Below are positions 1 through 8,844 of a stretch of DNA of 64,000 nucleotides, in pieces. Position 1 is the stretch's first letter; each line of letters starts with the position of its first letter. The notes below the pieces were generated by a model. It saw only the letters and a program-made list of their open reading frames with translations, made no database searches and had not been told where the DNA came from. The stretch comes from Flammeovirga aprica JL-4 (GTDB lineage Bacteria; Bacteroidota; Bacteroidia; Cytophagales; Flammeovirgaceae): contig NZ_JABANE010000053.1 in the NCBI RefSeq assembly GCF_012844305.1, forward strand, positions 1 through 64,000, given 5' to 3'. A program made the translations under genes and the position numbers.

Positions 1-85
1 CTATAACTTTTGTTTTACGACCCATAATTAGGGTATAAATATAGCTTATATTTTAATTTGTCTCAGTACTTAATTATATAAATTA

Positions 86-120
86 AAAGGCTTCAGATCA
101 TCTTAAAATCTGAAGCCTTT
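86..120. terminator. Bidirectional intrinsic terminator
   Basis: A perfect 13-bp stem (86-98 with 108-120) and a 9-nt loop are followed by T-rich sequence on both strands. It ends the minus-strand SRPBCC gene and could also end a plus-strand gene lying before the window. Confidence 0.8.
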
Positions 121-133
121 TTTATTGTAAAAG

Positions 134-661
134 CTATTCTGTTGCTTTTTTCAATTCCTCTAACGCTGCTTGATATTGTGTTTTTACTTGCGATTCATAA
201 TCAGCCATAAAAGCGACTACTCTTGTGACTAGCTGAAAACCAAAGTCACCCTTTTCACCCCATGTTACCACCGTTCCTCCATCGCTTTCTTCTAAAGTGA
301 AAACCATTTCAGAGATAAAGACACCTTCATTTGTTGACATCTGAAGTATAACTTTCTCATAAGGTTCGGACTCCAGCACTCTTAACTCTGCACTTGAACC
401 ATCGTAAGATTTCCAGGTATGAATAGCCCCTGCCCCTTCATCGGGCCCATGATACTCCGGACTTAAACGGCTTCCTTCCTCTTCCAGTTTGAAAGCCCAT
501 TCATTCCATTTCCTTAAGTTGTCAATATAAGGGAAAATCGCTTTGCGGGAAGCTTTGATATACACATGTTCCTTTACTTCATATTCAGAAGGCAATAACA
601 TTGCACCTCCTGCAAACAATAATAAAACGGATAATACTCCCAAGGAAAAATATCTAATCAT
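134..661 (-). CDS. SRPBCC (START/polyketide cyclase-like) family protein
   Basis: This 175-residue protein has an N-terminal hydrophobic segment (residues 5-23) that probably anchors it in the membrane or exports it. A single SRPBCC-type helix-grip domain follows: the pattern 'hvyIkAsrkaIFpYIdnLrkWneW' near residues 33-55 is typical of polyketide-cyclase/AHSA1-like proteins, and a long C-terminal helix (about 145-172) closes the pocket. Such domains bind hydrophobic ligands, but nothing here identifies the ligand. The gene stands alone, with a strong terminator just downstream. The family call is good; the function is unknown. Confidence 0.75.
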   Translation of the reverse strand: MIRYFSLGVLSVLLLFAGGAMLLPSEYEVKEHVYIKASRKAIFPYIDNLRKWNEWAFKLEEEGSRLSPEYHGPDEGAGAIHTWKSYDGSSAELRVLESEPYEKVILQMSTNEGVFISEMVFTLEESDGGTVVTWGEKGDFGFQLVTRVVAFMADYESQVKTQYQAALEELKKATE

Positions 662-877
662 TCTTTTTTTTAAGATAGAACTACTGTAATCATTTATTAA
701 AAATATTTTAAATTAAGTACAGAAGATGTCATGCTTTATATAAAGCAACCTTTTCAATACAACTCTCCAAATATACACTCAAGGTAAGTCACAAAGACTT
801 TTCACTATATATTACCCTGCTTTATGGTGTATGCTTAACTCAAAATATATACAAAGTTAAGAATGCTCATTATATAA
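662..877. other. Intergenic, no gene seen
   Basis: AT-rich sequence between divergent genes. I see no convincing ORF or clear TAnnTTTG promoter; its distal end is the left flank of the short inverted-repeat element. Confidence 0.5.
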
Positions 878-1037
878 GAGCATGTTTGAAACATCTCTTT
901 TAGTAAAAATCCACCCTTTCAGAACGTGAGTTTATTAATTTCATCAACTATAGTACCACTATTTTCTCTGAAATTAATTTCCTCACAACCTAAAATGGAG
1001 AATTTTCACTTCTAAAATATATATTTCAAACATGCTC
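878..1037. mobile_element. MITE-like element, IS5/IS1031-group type ends
   Basis: A 160-bp non-coding segment is bounded by perfect 14-bp terminal inverted repeats starting GAGCATGTTTGAAA (878-891 and 1024-1037). Each end is flanked by the trinucleotide TAA (875-877 and 1038-1040), a direct duplication as expected from transposition. Ends beginning GAG with a 3-bp TNA target duplication are characteristic of the IS1031 group of the IS5 family. There is no transposase ORF inside, so it would be a non-autonomous derivative. The group assignment is by end sequence and duplication only. Confidence 0.7.
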
Positions 1038-1092
1038 TAATAGAGTTTAATTTTATTAAATTGCATTACTGTTTTTATTTTAAACTTAATCA

Positions 1093-3072
1093 ATGAGGCC
1101 AAATCGCTATCTATTTATAGCATTTTTTTTAGCTTTTATCCTTTCCAAACTATTTATTATAAATGTAAAAGCACAAGAACAAGACTCTACTTTACAGAAA
1201 GTTAAAGTAAAGGCCTATGTCCCTATTGTGCTAGGTGATTCTGTGTATAAATTCACTCATGACACCACTTTATTTTTACCTCCTGAACTTATCAATCAAG
1301 ATTCCTCTGCAGTACTTCAAAGTGAGCAGTTTTACAATAAACTGCATCAGCTTCTAGGCAAAAACAGACTTACTAAAGAACTTTCAAACTTATTATTAGT
1401 AAAGCAATATCAAAATAGTGATTCTCTTTCTGAAGCTCCTGAGATATTGAGTACGGGGATGTGTTTTGAAGGGAAAATTGTAAGAAGTATTACGTACGTT
1501 CGCTTACCTCCATTCGGGGCTGATGTAAAAAAACCTGACCCTATTATCACTACTAGAGTGACTAGAACCGCAAACGGTCTTCATGCTAAAACAAGAGAAA
1601 GAGTAATTGATAAAAACATTGTTTTCAACGTTGGCGACGTCATAAATGATGATGATTTCTATGATTCAGAACGTCTACTTCGTGCTTTACAATTTATCAA
1701 AGATGCCTTGATATATGCCTGTGAAGTCGATGATTCTAATATAGATGTCTATATTATCACGCAGGATCAGTGGACGATTGGTGTGAGGGGAAACTATCAG
1801 AATATCAATAATTTTGAACTAGGGTTATACAACAACAACTTTTTAGGTACTGGTCAATACGCCTACATTGGAGCTGTAGTAAAAAATGACGAACCAGAAC
1901 CATTCGGGTATAATTTTGAATACCGTTTTCAGAACATAAACGGTAGTTTTATAGATCTTGATATTGTTTCTTATGACAATTATCTGGAATCAACATGGGG
2001 TGTTAGTGCCTACAAAGATTTCATCACTTCTAATACTAAAACAGCAGGAGGTTTTGAAGCTCGAAATCTTAATAAGCTGTATGGTTATACAATTTCTGAC
2101 AGTGCATTTATACCTATCGACAGCACTGAAAGGTTTTGGGAACCTTTAGAATACACTTTTTTAAGTGGATGGGTTGGGCGGTCTTTCCACATCAATCAAT
2201 CAAGAAATGAAAATATTACCTTTAGTATGGGGGTAGACAATATTCAATTCTTTAAAAGGCCTCATGAGGTGGACACTGATACATTATATCAATTTCATAA
2301 TAGAACTCAATATGCTTTTAGTGCTACTATCAACCAGCGTAACTATAGAAAGTTAAGCTATTTACAAGGCTTTGGTAGAACCGAGGACGTTCCGCATGGC
2401 TGGCTCATTTCTGTTACAAGCGGATGGGAAAGTAATGAATTTCTAGGCCGGCGTCCGTATATAGGAATGGCTATGGATATTGGCCAATTTACCCCCTATG
2501 GTTTTTTTAAGCTAAGAGGAGAAGTAGGTTCCTTTTTGACAGACCAGTACCGTCAGGAGACTTTCCATCTGAATTTCAACTATTTCACCAATCTTATAGC
2601 AGTAAGAGACAACTTCTTTCGTTTACTACTTGATATAGATTTAATGGACGGCAACGACCGGATACCTGGAGATTATCTCTACTTTATTGACAACGATGTG
2701 TTTAGTGATTTCCAAATCAATCGCTTTTCTAAAAAAGGTGTTCGAAGATTACAAATCAAGCAAGAAAACATATGGTTTACACCTCTGTTTTTCTATGGAT
2801 TTAAATTTGCTGTTTATCAGAGTTTTGAAGTGGGCTTTCTATCTGACCCTGACAGAGTTTCCATTTCAAATGATGATGTATTCTCCTCTTTTGGTGCGGG
2901 TATCAGAACAAGAAATGAAAACCTAGTCTTTAATACTCTAACACTAGACCTTAAATATTACCCCAATGCAAACTTCAATAATAGTGCTTTTCAAGTACTA
3001 CTAACGACAGTAATCGACCTTCCATTAAGGGACTTTAAACCTACCAAACCTAGCTTCATAAAGTTCGAATAA
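1093..3072 (+). CDS. BamA/TamA-like outer-membrane beta-barrel protein
   Basis: The 659-residue product has a signal peptide (about 1-27, ending VKAQ). A short soluble region with POTRA-like character follows: residues about 125-225 contain 'GMCFEGKIVRSITYVRLPPFGADV' and 'fnvGDVINddDfydSERlLRaLqFIkDA', the usual strand-helix pattern. After 'IYIITQDQWTIGVRGNYQ' (about 220 onward) come alternating beta strands rich in aromatic residues down to a C-terminal phenylalanine, the usual end of an outer-membrane barrel. It resembles D15/BamA superfamily members but is smaller than BamA and has about one POTRA unit, so it is probably an accessory member rather than BamA itself. It converges on the next gene with a 6-bp gap. 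Confidence 0.7.
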   Translation: MRPNRYLFIAFFLAFILSKLFIINVKAQEQDSTLQKVKVKAYVPIVLGDSVYKFTHDTTLFLPPELINQDSSAVLQSEQFYNKLHQLLGKNRLTKELSNLLLVKQYQNSDSLSEAPEILSTGMCFEGKIVRSITYVRLPPFGADVKKPDPIITTRVTRTANGLHAKTRERVIDKNIVFNVGDVINDDDFYDSERLLRALQFIKDALIYACEVDDSNIDVYIITQDQWTIGVRGNYQNINNFELGLYNNNFLGTGQYAYIGAVVKNDEPEPFGYNFEYRFQNINGSFIDLDIVSYDNYLESTWGVSAYKDFITSNTKTAGGFEARNLNKLYGYTISDSAFIPIDSTERFWEPLEYTFLSGWVGRSFHINQSRNENITFSMGVDNIQFFKRPHEVDTDTLYQFHNRTQYAFSATINQRNYRKLSYLQGFGRTEDVPHGWLISVTSGWESNEFLGRRPYIGMAMDIGQFTPYGFFKLRGEVGSFLTDQYRQETFHLNFNYFTNLIAVRDNFFRLLLDIDLMDGNDRIPGDYLYFIDNDVFSDFQINRFSKKGVRRLQIKQENIWFTPLFFYGFKFAVYQSFEVGFLSDPDRVSISNDDVFSSFGAGIRTRNENLVFNTLTLDLKYYPNANFNNSAFQVLLTTVIDLPLRDFKPTKPSFIKFE

Positions 3073-3078
3073 CTGCAT

Positions 3079-3480
3079 TTAGACAGTCCACTCAGGAGTT
3101 TGACCTACCAATACGTAAGGCAAATTATGAATATTCAATGGTTGATTTTCCTTTGAGACTTTCAGCTTAATAAAGTCATTTCTGAATTTCATTTGATCAT
3201 TTTCAATTACTGCCATCTCTCCATCCAAACAATAAGCTGGCGTTTGAGTTTCCTTCAATTGATTTACACCTATAAAAACAAACTTCTTATCTGAATTTAA
3301 GGTAGATTTCCACCTTTCCTCAATCTGGCCTGAAGGTGTTACTGACATCTCAAAAATAAGATCATCATGTTCGAGCCTATAAAAACCGGCCTTCAATTGT
3401 TTTTTATTTGTAAAAGAATTCCATGATGAAAACGCAGCTCCTGTTCCGAAAGTAAAAAGGTTTAATAAAATACTTTTCAT
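3079..3480 (-). CDS. Hypothetical protein, possible signal peptide
   Basis: A 133-residue protein I do not recognise. Residues 1-18 are mildly hydrophobic and could be a signal peptide. The rest looks like a small beta-rich domain ('GFYRLEHDDLIFEMSV', 'LPYVLVGQTPEW'). It has one cysteine. Coding quality is like its neighbours and the stop lies 6 bp from the stop of the convergent barrel gene, which supports a real gene. No function is assigned. Confidence 0.6.
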   Translation of the reverse strand: MKSILLNLFTFGTGAAFSSWNSFTNKKQLKAGFYRLEHDDLIFEMSVTPSGQIEERWKSTLNSDKKFVFIGVNQLKETQTPAYCLDGEMAVIENDQMKFRNDFIKLKVSKENQPLNIHNLPYVLVGQTPEWTV

Positions 3481-3799
3481 AGCAATATAATCGTAGTTAA
3501 ATATGTGAATTAGAATGTTGTTACTGATTTTGTTCTAGCTTAAACTTTTGACGGAGAACCTGGGCCTGGGGTTATAATTAAAAAGACTTTTTATGATTGC
3601 ATTCTCATTAATAAAAAATTTTAACATAGTGAACATTCCTCAAAATAGGTTTTAAGAAAAAAGACATAAATATTGACTTCCCTTTAGCTTACAACGCTTT
3701 TTGATAAACTTAGAAAAATATCAACCTATTGGACAGGCATTTTATACTAGAAAAATCATTTTTTTGAATGTATATTCACAATCAATAAAACAATAAAAA
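3481..3799. other. Divergent intergenic region
   Basis: About 320 bp of AT-rich DNA between two divergent genes. No ORF, strong hairpin or consensus -7 box was recognised; it must hold promoters for both sides. Confidence 0.4.
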
Positions 3800-5170
3800 A
3801 TGGCTATAGATATAATACAAAAATATACAGATGAGCAATCTAGCTTCATGGAGCTGGAAGGCATGAAAGTACATTACAAAGTTGAAGGAGAGGGTTTTCC
3901 AATAGTTTTTTTGCATGGCACCTTTGCCTCATTACATACTTGGGACAAATGGACGACAACATTAAAAGAAAAATATAAAGTAATACGTTTAGACCTCCCC
4001 GGTTTCGGCATAACGGGACCAAGGCCTGACAGAACTTATTCTATTGATATCTACCTTAATTTTGTACATACATTTCTTAAAAAGCTTGAAGTAAAAAAGT
4101 TTTACCTTGCTGGATCATCTTTAGGCGGATGGATAGCATGGGAATACACTCATCGCTATAAAGAACAGGTAAGAAGATTGATATTATTGAATGCTGCTGG
4201 TTTTAATGATAAAGACTCCATTCCTTTACTTTTCAAATTAGTTCAGAATCCGATCATCAAGGAATTCAAGATGTTTCATGGTTTTGCTGAATACCTTAAA
4301 GCGCCCAAAGGCTTCATTGAATTCTTTTTGAAAAACGCTTATGGTGATGCTAAAAGGGTTGACAGAGCAACAATCACTAGGTACCATGAAATTTTCTCTA
4401 GAAAAGGAAATAAAGAAGCGTTCCTTAATATCGCTAACAGCACAATAGAAGATCATTCAGACCTGATCAAACAACTCGATACTCCAACTTTAATTATTTG
4501 GGGTGAAAAAGACCGATGGATACCACTTGCCAACGCTTATAAATTTCAATTCAGCTTACCAAATTCACAACTGATCATTTACGAGGGTGTCGGGCATGTA
4601 CCTATGGAGGAAATCCCTGAGAAATCCGTTCAAGATACTATTTCATTTCTTGAAAACACAACTTTTGACAGCGGTGTAAAAATCCAAACAAGTTACCTCT
4701 GCGATCAATTCAGAAATGACGTAAAAGTAGCTTCTGGAACATTTGAAAAAGTAGGAAAGAAAATAGATTTTCATGGTCAAGCAGTATGTCTGAAAACCAA
4801 TAATCCACAACTTGTACTGGAGCGTTTGGAAGAAGAAAATGGTAAGGGAAAAGTTTTAGTAGTAGAATGGGAAAGTGAATCGATGGACGCTTTAATTGAT
4901 GAAGAAATCGCCTATGCTCTTCTGCACCAAGAATGGGAAGGTTTGATTACGGATGCCAATTATAGACATACTGAAGCATTGAATAAAATGAGAATTGGTA
5001 TTATGGCCCAGAGGTGCTACCCCATGAAAGCTTTGAAAGAAGAAGAAAGCATAGAGATTTATCTGCATGCAAATGTAGGAGGTTTGGAACTAGTGGACGG
5101 CAACTATATTTATGTTGATGAAGATGGTGTAGTGAGTAGTGAAAGGAATTTAGTGGATTGGGAAAAATAG
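3800..5170 (+). CDS. Alpha/beta-hydrolase fused to an RraA-like domain
   Basis: This is a 456-residue two-domain protein. Residues about 20-285 are an alpha/beta-hydrolase with the oxyanion HG (39-40), nucleophile elbow G-S-S-L-G (Ser107), Asp238 in 'WGEKDRWIP' and His266 in 'GVGHVP', so the triad is complete. Residues about 296-456 match the RraA (regulator of RNase E)/HMG-aldolase fold: 'TSYLCDQFRNDVKV', 'GKGKVLVVEWESE', 'EWEGLITDANYRHTEAL', 'DGNYIYVDEDGVVSS'. In RraA-type aldolases the last motifs hold GGG and an Arg-Asp pair that positions the metal; here the glycines are lost and the pair is Arg389-His390, so aldolase activity is doubtful, as in Escherichia coli RraA itself. No signal peptide, so it is cytoplasmic. 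The substrate is unknown. The gene is monocistronic. Confidence 0.85.
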   Translation: MAIDIIQKYTDEQSSFMELEGMKVHYKVEGEGFPIVFLHGTFASLHTWDKWTTTLKEKYKVIRLDLPGFGITGPRPDRTYSIDIYLNFVHTFLKKLEVKKFYLAGSSLGGWIAWEYTHRYKEQVRRLILLNAAGFNDKDSIPLLFKLVQNPIIKEFKMFHGFAEYLKAPKGFIEFFLKNAYGDAKRVDRATITRYHEIFSRKGNKEAFLNIANSTIEDHSDLIKQLDTPTLIIWGEKDRWIPLANAYKFQFSLPNSQLIIYEGVGHVPMEEIPEKSVQDTISFLENTTFDSGVKIQTSYLCDQFRNDVKVASGTFEKVGKKIDFHGQAVCLKTNNPQLVLERLEEENGKGKVLVVEWESESMDALIDEEIAYALLHQEWEGLITDANYRHTEALNKMRIGIMAQRCYPMKALKEEESIEIYLHANVGGLELVDGNYIYVDEDGVVSSERNLVDWEK

Positions 5171-5369
5171 TTTAATGTGAGAAACTCACCACTCATTTAA
5201 TCAAAAAAACCTTAAATAGTTGAACCTCAATCTATAGATGAAAAAAAATGCAAGTTTATGTATTTACCAACACAATTACATTAACACATGTTTGATAATG
5301 ATATTTGTATTTCGATTTACATTTAATATTATTTGCAATTCTTTAAATTTAATCTATTTAAAATAGCAA

Positions 5370-6623
5370 ATGAAACATCTATCATACTTAGCAAGCAAAC
5401 TATTAATTATTACATTCCTAGCTAGTGTATTTTACTCTTGTGGCTCCGAAAGTGAAATTTTGCCTGACGATCCTAATATCAAAGACGACAACGAAGAAGT
5501 TGTTGACCCTAATGAGCTAAACGATGAAGACATTGTCATTTCTGAAAATGAAATTTTCAATCAAGTACAATTCCAGAAATCTTTTGAGCAAAGTTTTGAA
5601 CTTAGAGAGCAATTTGCTTTTAACTACAAGCATACTGTAAAAGATGGAAAAATCACTAATTCAGCTCAAAACAAAAAGTTACATGGGAAGTTCGGAGAAA
5701 ATTTAGTTAACTATAACCATAGCTATGATGAAAATGGAGTAATCATCTCTTCAGAAAAATCAGATGTCGAAAATGAAGATTTTCTATTAACTCTTTACTA
5801 TACATATGATGAAGTAGGATATATAAAATCAATTACACGAAAAATTGATGGAGTATTTAGAGATCGTCATGTTCATGAATACAATGAGAAAGGGCAATTA
5901 GTTTCTGTAAAATTCCACCACACAGAAGGTTTAGAAGATGCTGCTGAAGTATACAACTTGAAATATGATGACCAAAATAATATTATTGAATATAAAATGG
6001 TTTCAAACTTCAATGGTAACGAAAGAACAGAAATCATCACTTATGAATACATTAACAACCTCATTTATAAACAAAATAAGGAAGATCAAACAACAACCTA
6101 CAATTTTGATAATGAGAATAGGTTAACTTCAGTAATTATTGATAATCATGATAGTGAAAGTGACTACGAATACAGATACTCTTATGATAACACTGTTATG
6201 CTTTACTCATCCTATTTCAAAGGGCAAATTAGTCTAACTGAGGAATACCATAATGTATTTGCTAACGAAGTAGCTAGAATCCTTTTCACTTACAACGATG
6301 ATAAAACAGCATTAGAATATGCTAAAAAATTTATTCATGGTGAAAATAATAAAACAAAATATATAGAGCTATACGGTGGCGATCCAGAAAACTTAGTTTT
6401 AGAAGGTAAAACAGAAATTATCTCTTACGTAGTTGGTACTTCTGCTGTTGAAGAAGAAAAAATATACTCTAAGGAAGATACACTTCTCTATATCATTAAC
6501 TATGAATATGATAAAGATAATATCAACAAAAAAATAAGTACTGAGGTAACAAATGCCGAAGGCAATCCTCTTGAATTATCAGATATTACAGAAGAATGGG
6601 TTTTATTATTAATTAAATACTAA
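5370..6623 (+). CDS. Lipoprotein with YD/RHS-like repeats
   Basis: A 417-residue secreted lipoprotein: hydrophobic signal then Phe-Tyr-Ser-Cys (Cys24), followed by a very acidic linker (residues 30-60). From about residue 90 the sequence has repeated units with a Tyr-Asp/Asn-x3-Gly/Asn core ('YDENGVIISSEKS', 'YNEKGQLVSVKF', 'YDDQNNIIEYKM', 'FDNENRLTSVII', 'YDKDNINKK'), the hallmark of YD (RHS-like) beta repeats. There is no toxin domain or RHS core-associated motif, so it is more likely a surface binding or structural lipoprotein than a polymorphic toxin. It stands alone and ends at a strong terminator. Confidence 0.7.
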   Translation: MKHLSYLASKLLIITFLASVFYSCGSESEILPDDPNIKDDNEEVVDPNELNDEDIVISENEIFNQVQFQKSFEQSFELREQFAFNYKHTVKDGKITNSAQNKKLHGKFGENLVNYNHSYDENGVIISSEKSDVENEDFLLTLYYTYDEVGYIKSITRKIDGVFRDRHVHEYNEKGQLVSVKFHHTEGLEDAAEVYNLKYDDQNNIIEYKMVSNFNGNERTEIITYEYINNLIYKQNKEDQTTTYNFDNENRLTSVIIDNHDSESDYEYRYSYDNTVMLYSSYFKGQISLTEEYHNVFANEVARILFTYNDDKTALEYAKKFIHGENNKTKYIELYGGDPENLVLEGKTEIISYVVGTSAVEEEKIYSKEDTLLYIINYEYDKDNINKKISTEVTNAEGNPLELSDITEEWVLLLIKY

Positions 6624-6639
6624 CACCTACAAACTGAGA

Positions 6640-6674
6640 ATAAGGGAAGAAGTCTAGTAAACTTCTTCCCTTAT
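6640..6674. terminator. Bidirectional terminator between convergent genes
   Basis: A perfect 14-bp stem (6640-6653/6661-6674) with a 7-nt loop and a following T run. It serves the plus-strand YD lipoprotein gene and the convergent minus-strand gene ending at 6678. Confidence 0.85.
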
Positions 6675-6677
6675 TTT

Positions 6678-8519
6678 TTAATGCTGTCCTACATAAAACT
6701 CGATAGTCTTTTTAGACTCATTTCCTAAATTATCATAGGCCACTACTTTTATCTCATAATGCTGTTCCTTTTTCAGGTGCTCTTTCTCAGAGATATCTAA
6801 ATTGGAACCACTAGAATACAGATTCATGGGACCTCCATTGATGGAATATTTAATTTCCTTGGTACCTACATGCGTATCTGTTGCTCCTAAATAAACCTTC
6901 GTAAAAGCAGGATAAATATCAAATTCTCCATGCTTACCAATCGGCTCAATACTCATATTGGCATGCACTTCAGGACCTTCATTATCAACAAAAAATTTCA
7001 CTTCATTTTCGGATTCTTCATTATTCACATTGTCAACGGCATAGAAAGTCAATGTTTGATCTCCTTCTGTGTTGGCTGTAAATGCACCACTGTAATTTTT
7101 ATCTGCCTCACCATTGATAGCGAAGAAAGTATCTTTTACTTTAGAATGAGAGTCCAATGAAGCCAACTTTATCTGTGTCTTTGATGTAATAAACAATGTA
7201 TCTCTATGTGAAAACTGCTCACCAATAAACTCATAAGAAGATGAAGGCGGAACGTTATCCATAAACAGCGTTTCAGTTCCTTCTATGGTTTTCACTGCTG
7301 CCATATTGTTGACATTGTCAGATGCTTTATAACTGATATGATGCTCCCCTAATTCATTTTTCAATGTAAAGGCTGTACCTGTGTAAGGTGTATAATTAGC
7401 ACCTCCATTTGGGCTGTATAACACTTGCTTCACTCCTGCTTTATTATCTGAAGAAGCAATACTAAAAGTGGTTCTTGGTGAGATATAACGGATATTTTCG
7501 TTCATATACTGATCTCCAATGATGGTATGAGAGATTTCTGGAGCAATTTTATCAACATAAAAAGTCAATGTTTTTTCTACTTCTTCATTATCTACTAAAT
7601 CAAACCCCTTGTAATGGATTTCGTGCTCTCCATCTTTTAAGTCTTTTAAGTTGATGGGCTGATAAGTATATTCCTGAAAAGCACTATTATCATAACTAAA
7701 TTCAATATGATCTACTCCAGACATTTCATCTTCACTTTGAAGTCTCACTGTAGCATAAGGTGATACAATATTTTCATTATATACTAGACCTTTCCAATTG
7801 GCTACTGACTCAGGTGAAGTCAAATCGATTTTAAAAGTAGAAGTACGGACTTCTTCCGGGTTCCCCACATTATCTGCCGCATAATAATAAATGATGTGCT
7901 GTCCTTCTGCTGTCAAAGAAACAGAGTACTCATACTCATGAAAGTTTTCACCATCCAATGAATAATAGATGTTTTTTACTCCTGAATAAGTATCATTAGC
8001 CATTAAATGCATCATTAAATTTTTGCCATAAAAAGCCTCTACACCATTATCATGTAGTTTTGTTCCGTCAAAAGAAATTTTAGAAACAGGTGCTTTACTA
8101 TCTGCAATCACCTCATATTTCACCTCTCTTTTAGGTAAAATATATTCTTTCGTTTCAGGGTCAACGGCCCATTTTGATCGAATATAATTGGGTCCTTCAG
8201 TATCAAGATAAAGAGCTTCATTGGATTTTACCTCTTCTGACTCATTCAGCTGAAAATGTTCTGCGTTACTATCTTTTGATGTTGAAAAACTTAAAAATAA
8301 GGGTAATGATTTATTGACATACGTTCCAGAGTTATCTACATATACACTTTTTTGATGTTCTAATCGTTGAGGAGTATTATTGGAAGCCATCAATATTGGA
8401 GTTTCCTCTTCTTCTATAACTCTAATTTCTTGGATATTTATTTTTGTAGGTGTTTGGGCATATAATTGAACTGATAATAAGGTGATTAACACACAGAGTA
8501 ATAGATTGGTATTTTTCAT
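6678..8519 (-). CDS. Exported Ig/OmpL47-like multi-repeat protein
   Basis: A 613-residue protein with a cleavable signal peptide (1-21, ..LYAQ). From about residue 115 it carries five tandem units of 90-100 residues, each with a 'D..SGV..I.YS.NG..F..Y' strand pair, a 'G.H.I.Y.A.DN.GN.E' strand and a spacer like 'F.VD..aP'. This is the arrangement of OmpL47/chitobiase-C-terminal type Ig-like repeats, which are usually adhesion or carbohydrate-contacting modules on the cell surface. No catalytic domain, lipobox or type IX secretion C-terminal domain is visible. The partner is unknown. Confidence 0.7.
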   Translation of the reverse strand: MKNTNLLLCVLITLLSVQLYAQTPTKINIQEIRVIEEEETPILMASNNTPQRLEHQKSVYVDNSGTYVNKSLPLFLSFSTSKDSNAEHFQLNESEEVKSNEALYLDTEGPNYIRSKWAVDPETKEYILPKREVKYEVIADSKAPVSKISFDGTKLHDNGVEAFYGKNLMMHLMANDTYSGVKNIYYSLDGENFHEYEYSVSLTAEGQHIIYYYAADNVGNPEEVRTSTFKIDLTSPESVANWKGLVYNENIVSPYATVRLQSEDEMSGVDHIEFSYDNSAFQEYTYQPINLKDLKDGEHEIHYKGFDLVDNEEVEKTLTFYVDKIAPEISHTIIGDQYMNENIRYISPRTTFSIASSDNKAGVKQVLYSPNGGANYTPYTGTAFTLKNELGEHHISYKASDNVNNMAAVKTIEGTETLFMDNVPPSSSYEFIGEQFSHRDTLFITSKTQIKLASLDSHSKVKDTFFAINGEADKNYSGAFTANTEGDQTLTFYAVDNVNNEESENEVKFFVDNEGPEVHANMSIEPIGKHGEFDIYPAFTKVYLGATDTHVGTKEIKYSINGGPMNLYSSGSNLDISEKEHLKKEQHYEIKVVAYDNLGNESKKTIEFYVGQH

Positions 8520-8755
8520 TATTTTGGTAAAATTAGGTTTTTGTAATGTTGATTAATATTACTTAATTACCACTAAAAAGGTTACACTTAACAATGAATA
8601 CAAACCTTATACTTTACATCAAGGAAAAACAGCAAACTACCCTATCAATATTAAAAAATGGATTTATAAGTTTAAAAAATGAAGATTCACACCATTATCT
8701 TACATCAGTATTTTTTTTAACTTTTTTCACATTTGTATAGAAATAATGAATTTTC
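8520..8755. other. Intergenic, no gene seen
   Basis: AT-rich region upstream of the minus-strand repeat protein. No convincing promoter box or ORF was found. Confidence 0.4.
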
Positions 8756-8807
8756 ATATATAAAAAGAGGTTGTTCAATCCTCTTTGAACAACCTCTTTT
8801 TATATAT
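8756..8807 (-). terminator. Long-stem terminator for the saccharopine-dehydrogenase-like gene
   Basis: A perfect 23-bp inverted repeat (8756-8778/8785-8807) with a 6-nt loop contains a T run on the minus strand, 38 bp after the stop codon of the gene ending at 8845. Confidence 0.8.
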
Positions 8808-8812
8808 ACAGT

Positions 8813-8834
8813 GGGCAGACACATAGGTCTGCCC
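8813..8834. repeat. GC-rich REP-like hairpin
   Basis: GGGCAGAC (8813-8820) and GTCTGCCC (8827-8834) form an 8-bp hairpin that is GC-rich against an AT-rich background, between the stop codon and the terminator. Its composition and place (3' untranslated) resemble dispersed REP-like palindromes. It occurs once here, so dispersal is an inference. Confidence 0.45.
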
Positions 8835-8844
8835 CTACAACGAT

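Noticed and set aside
5370-6623. YD-repeat lipoprotein as a polymorphic RHS toxin
   Set aside because: Too short, has a lipobox, and lacks an RHS core motif, a toxin tip and an immunity gene.
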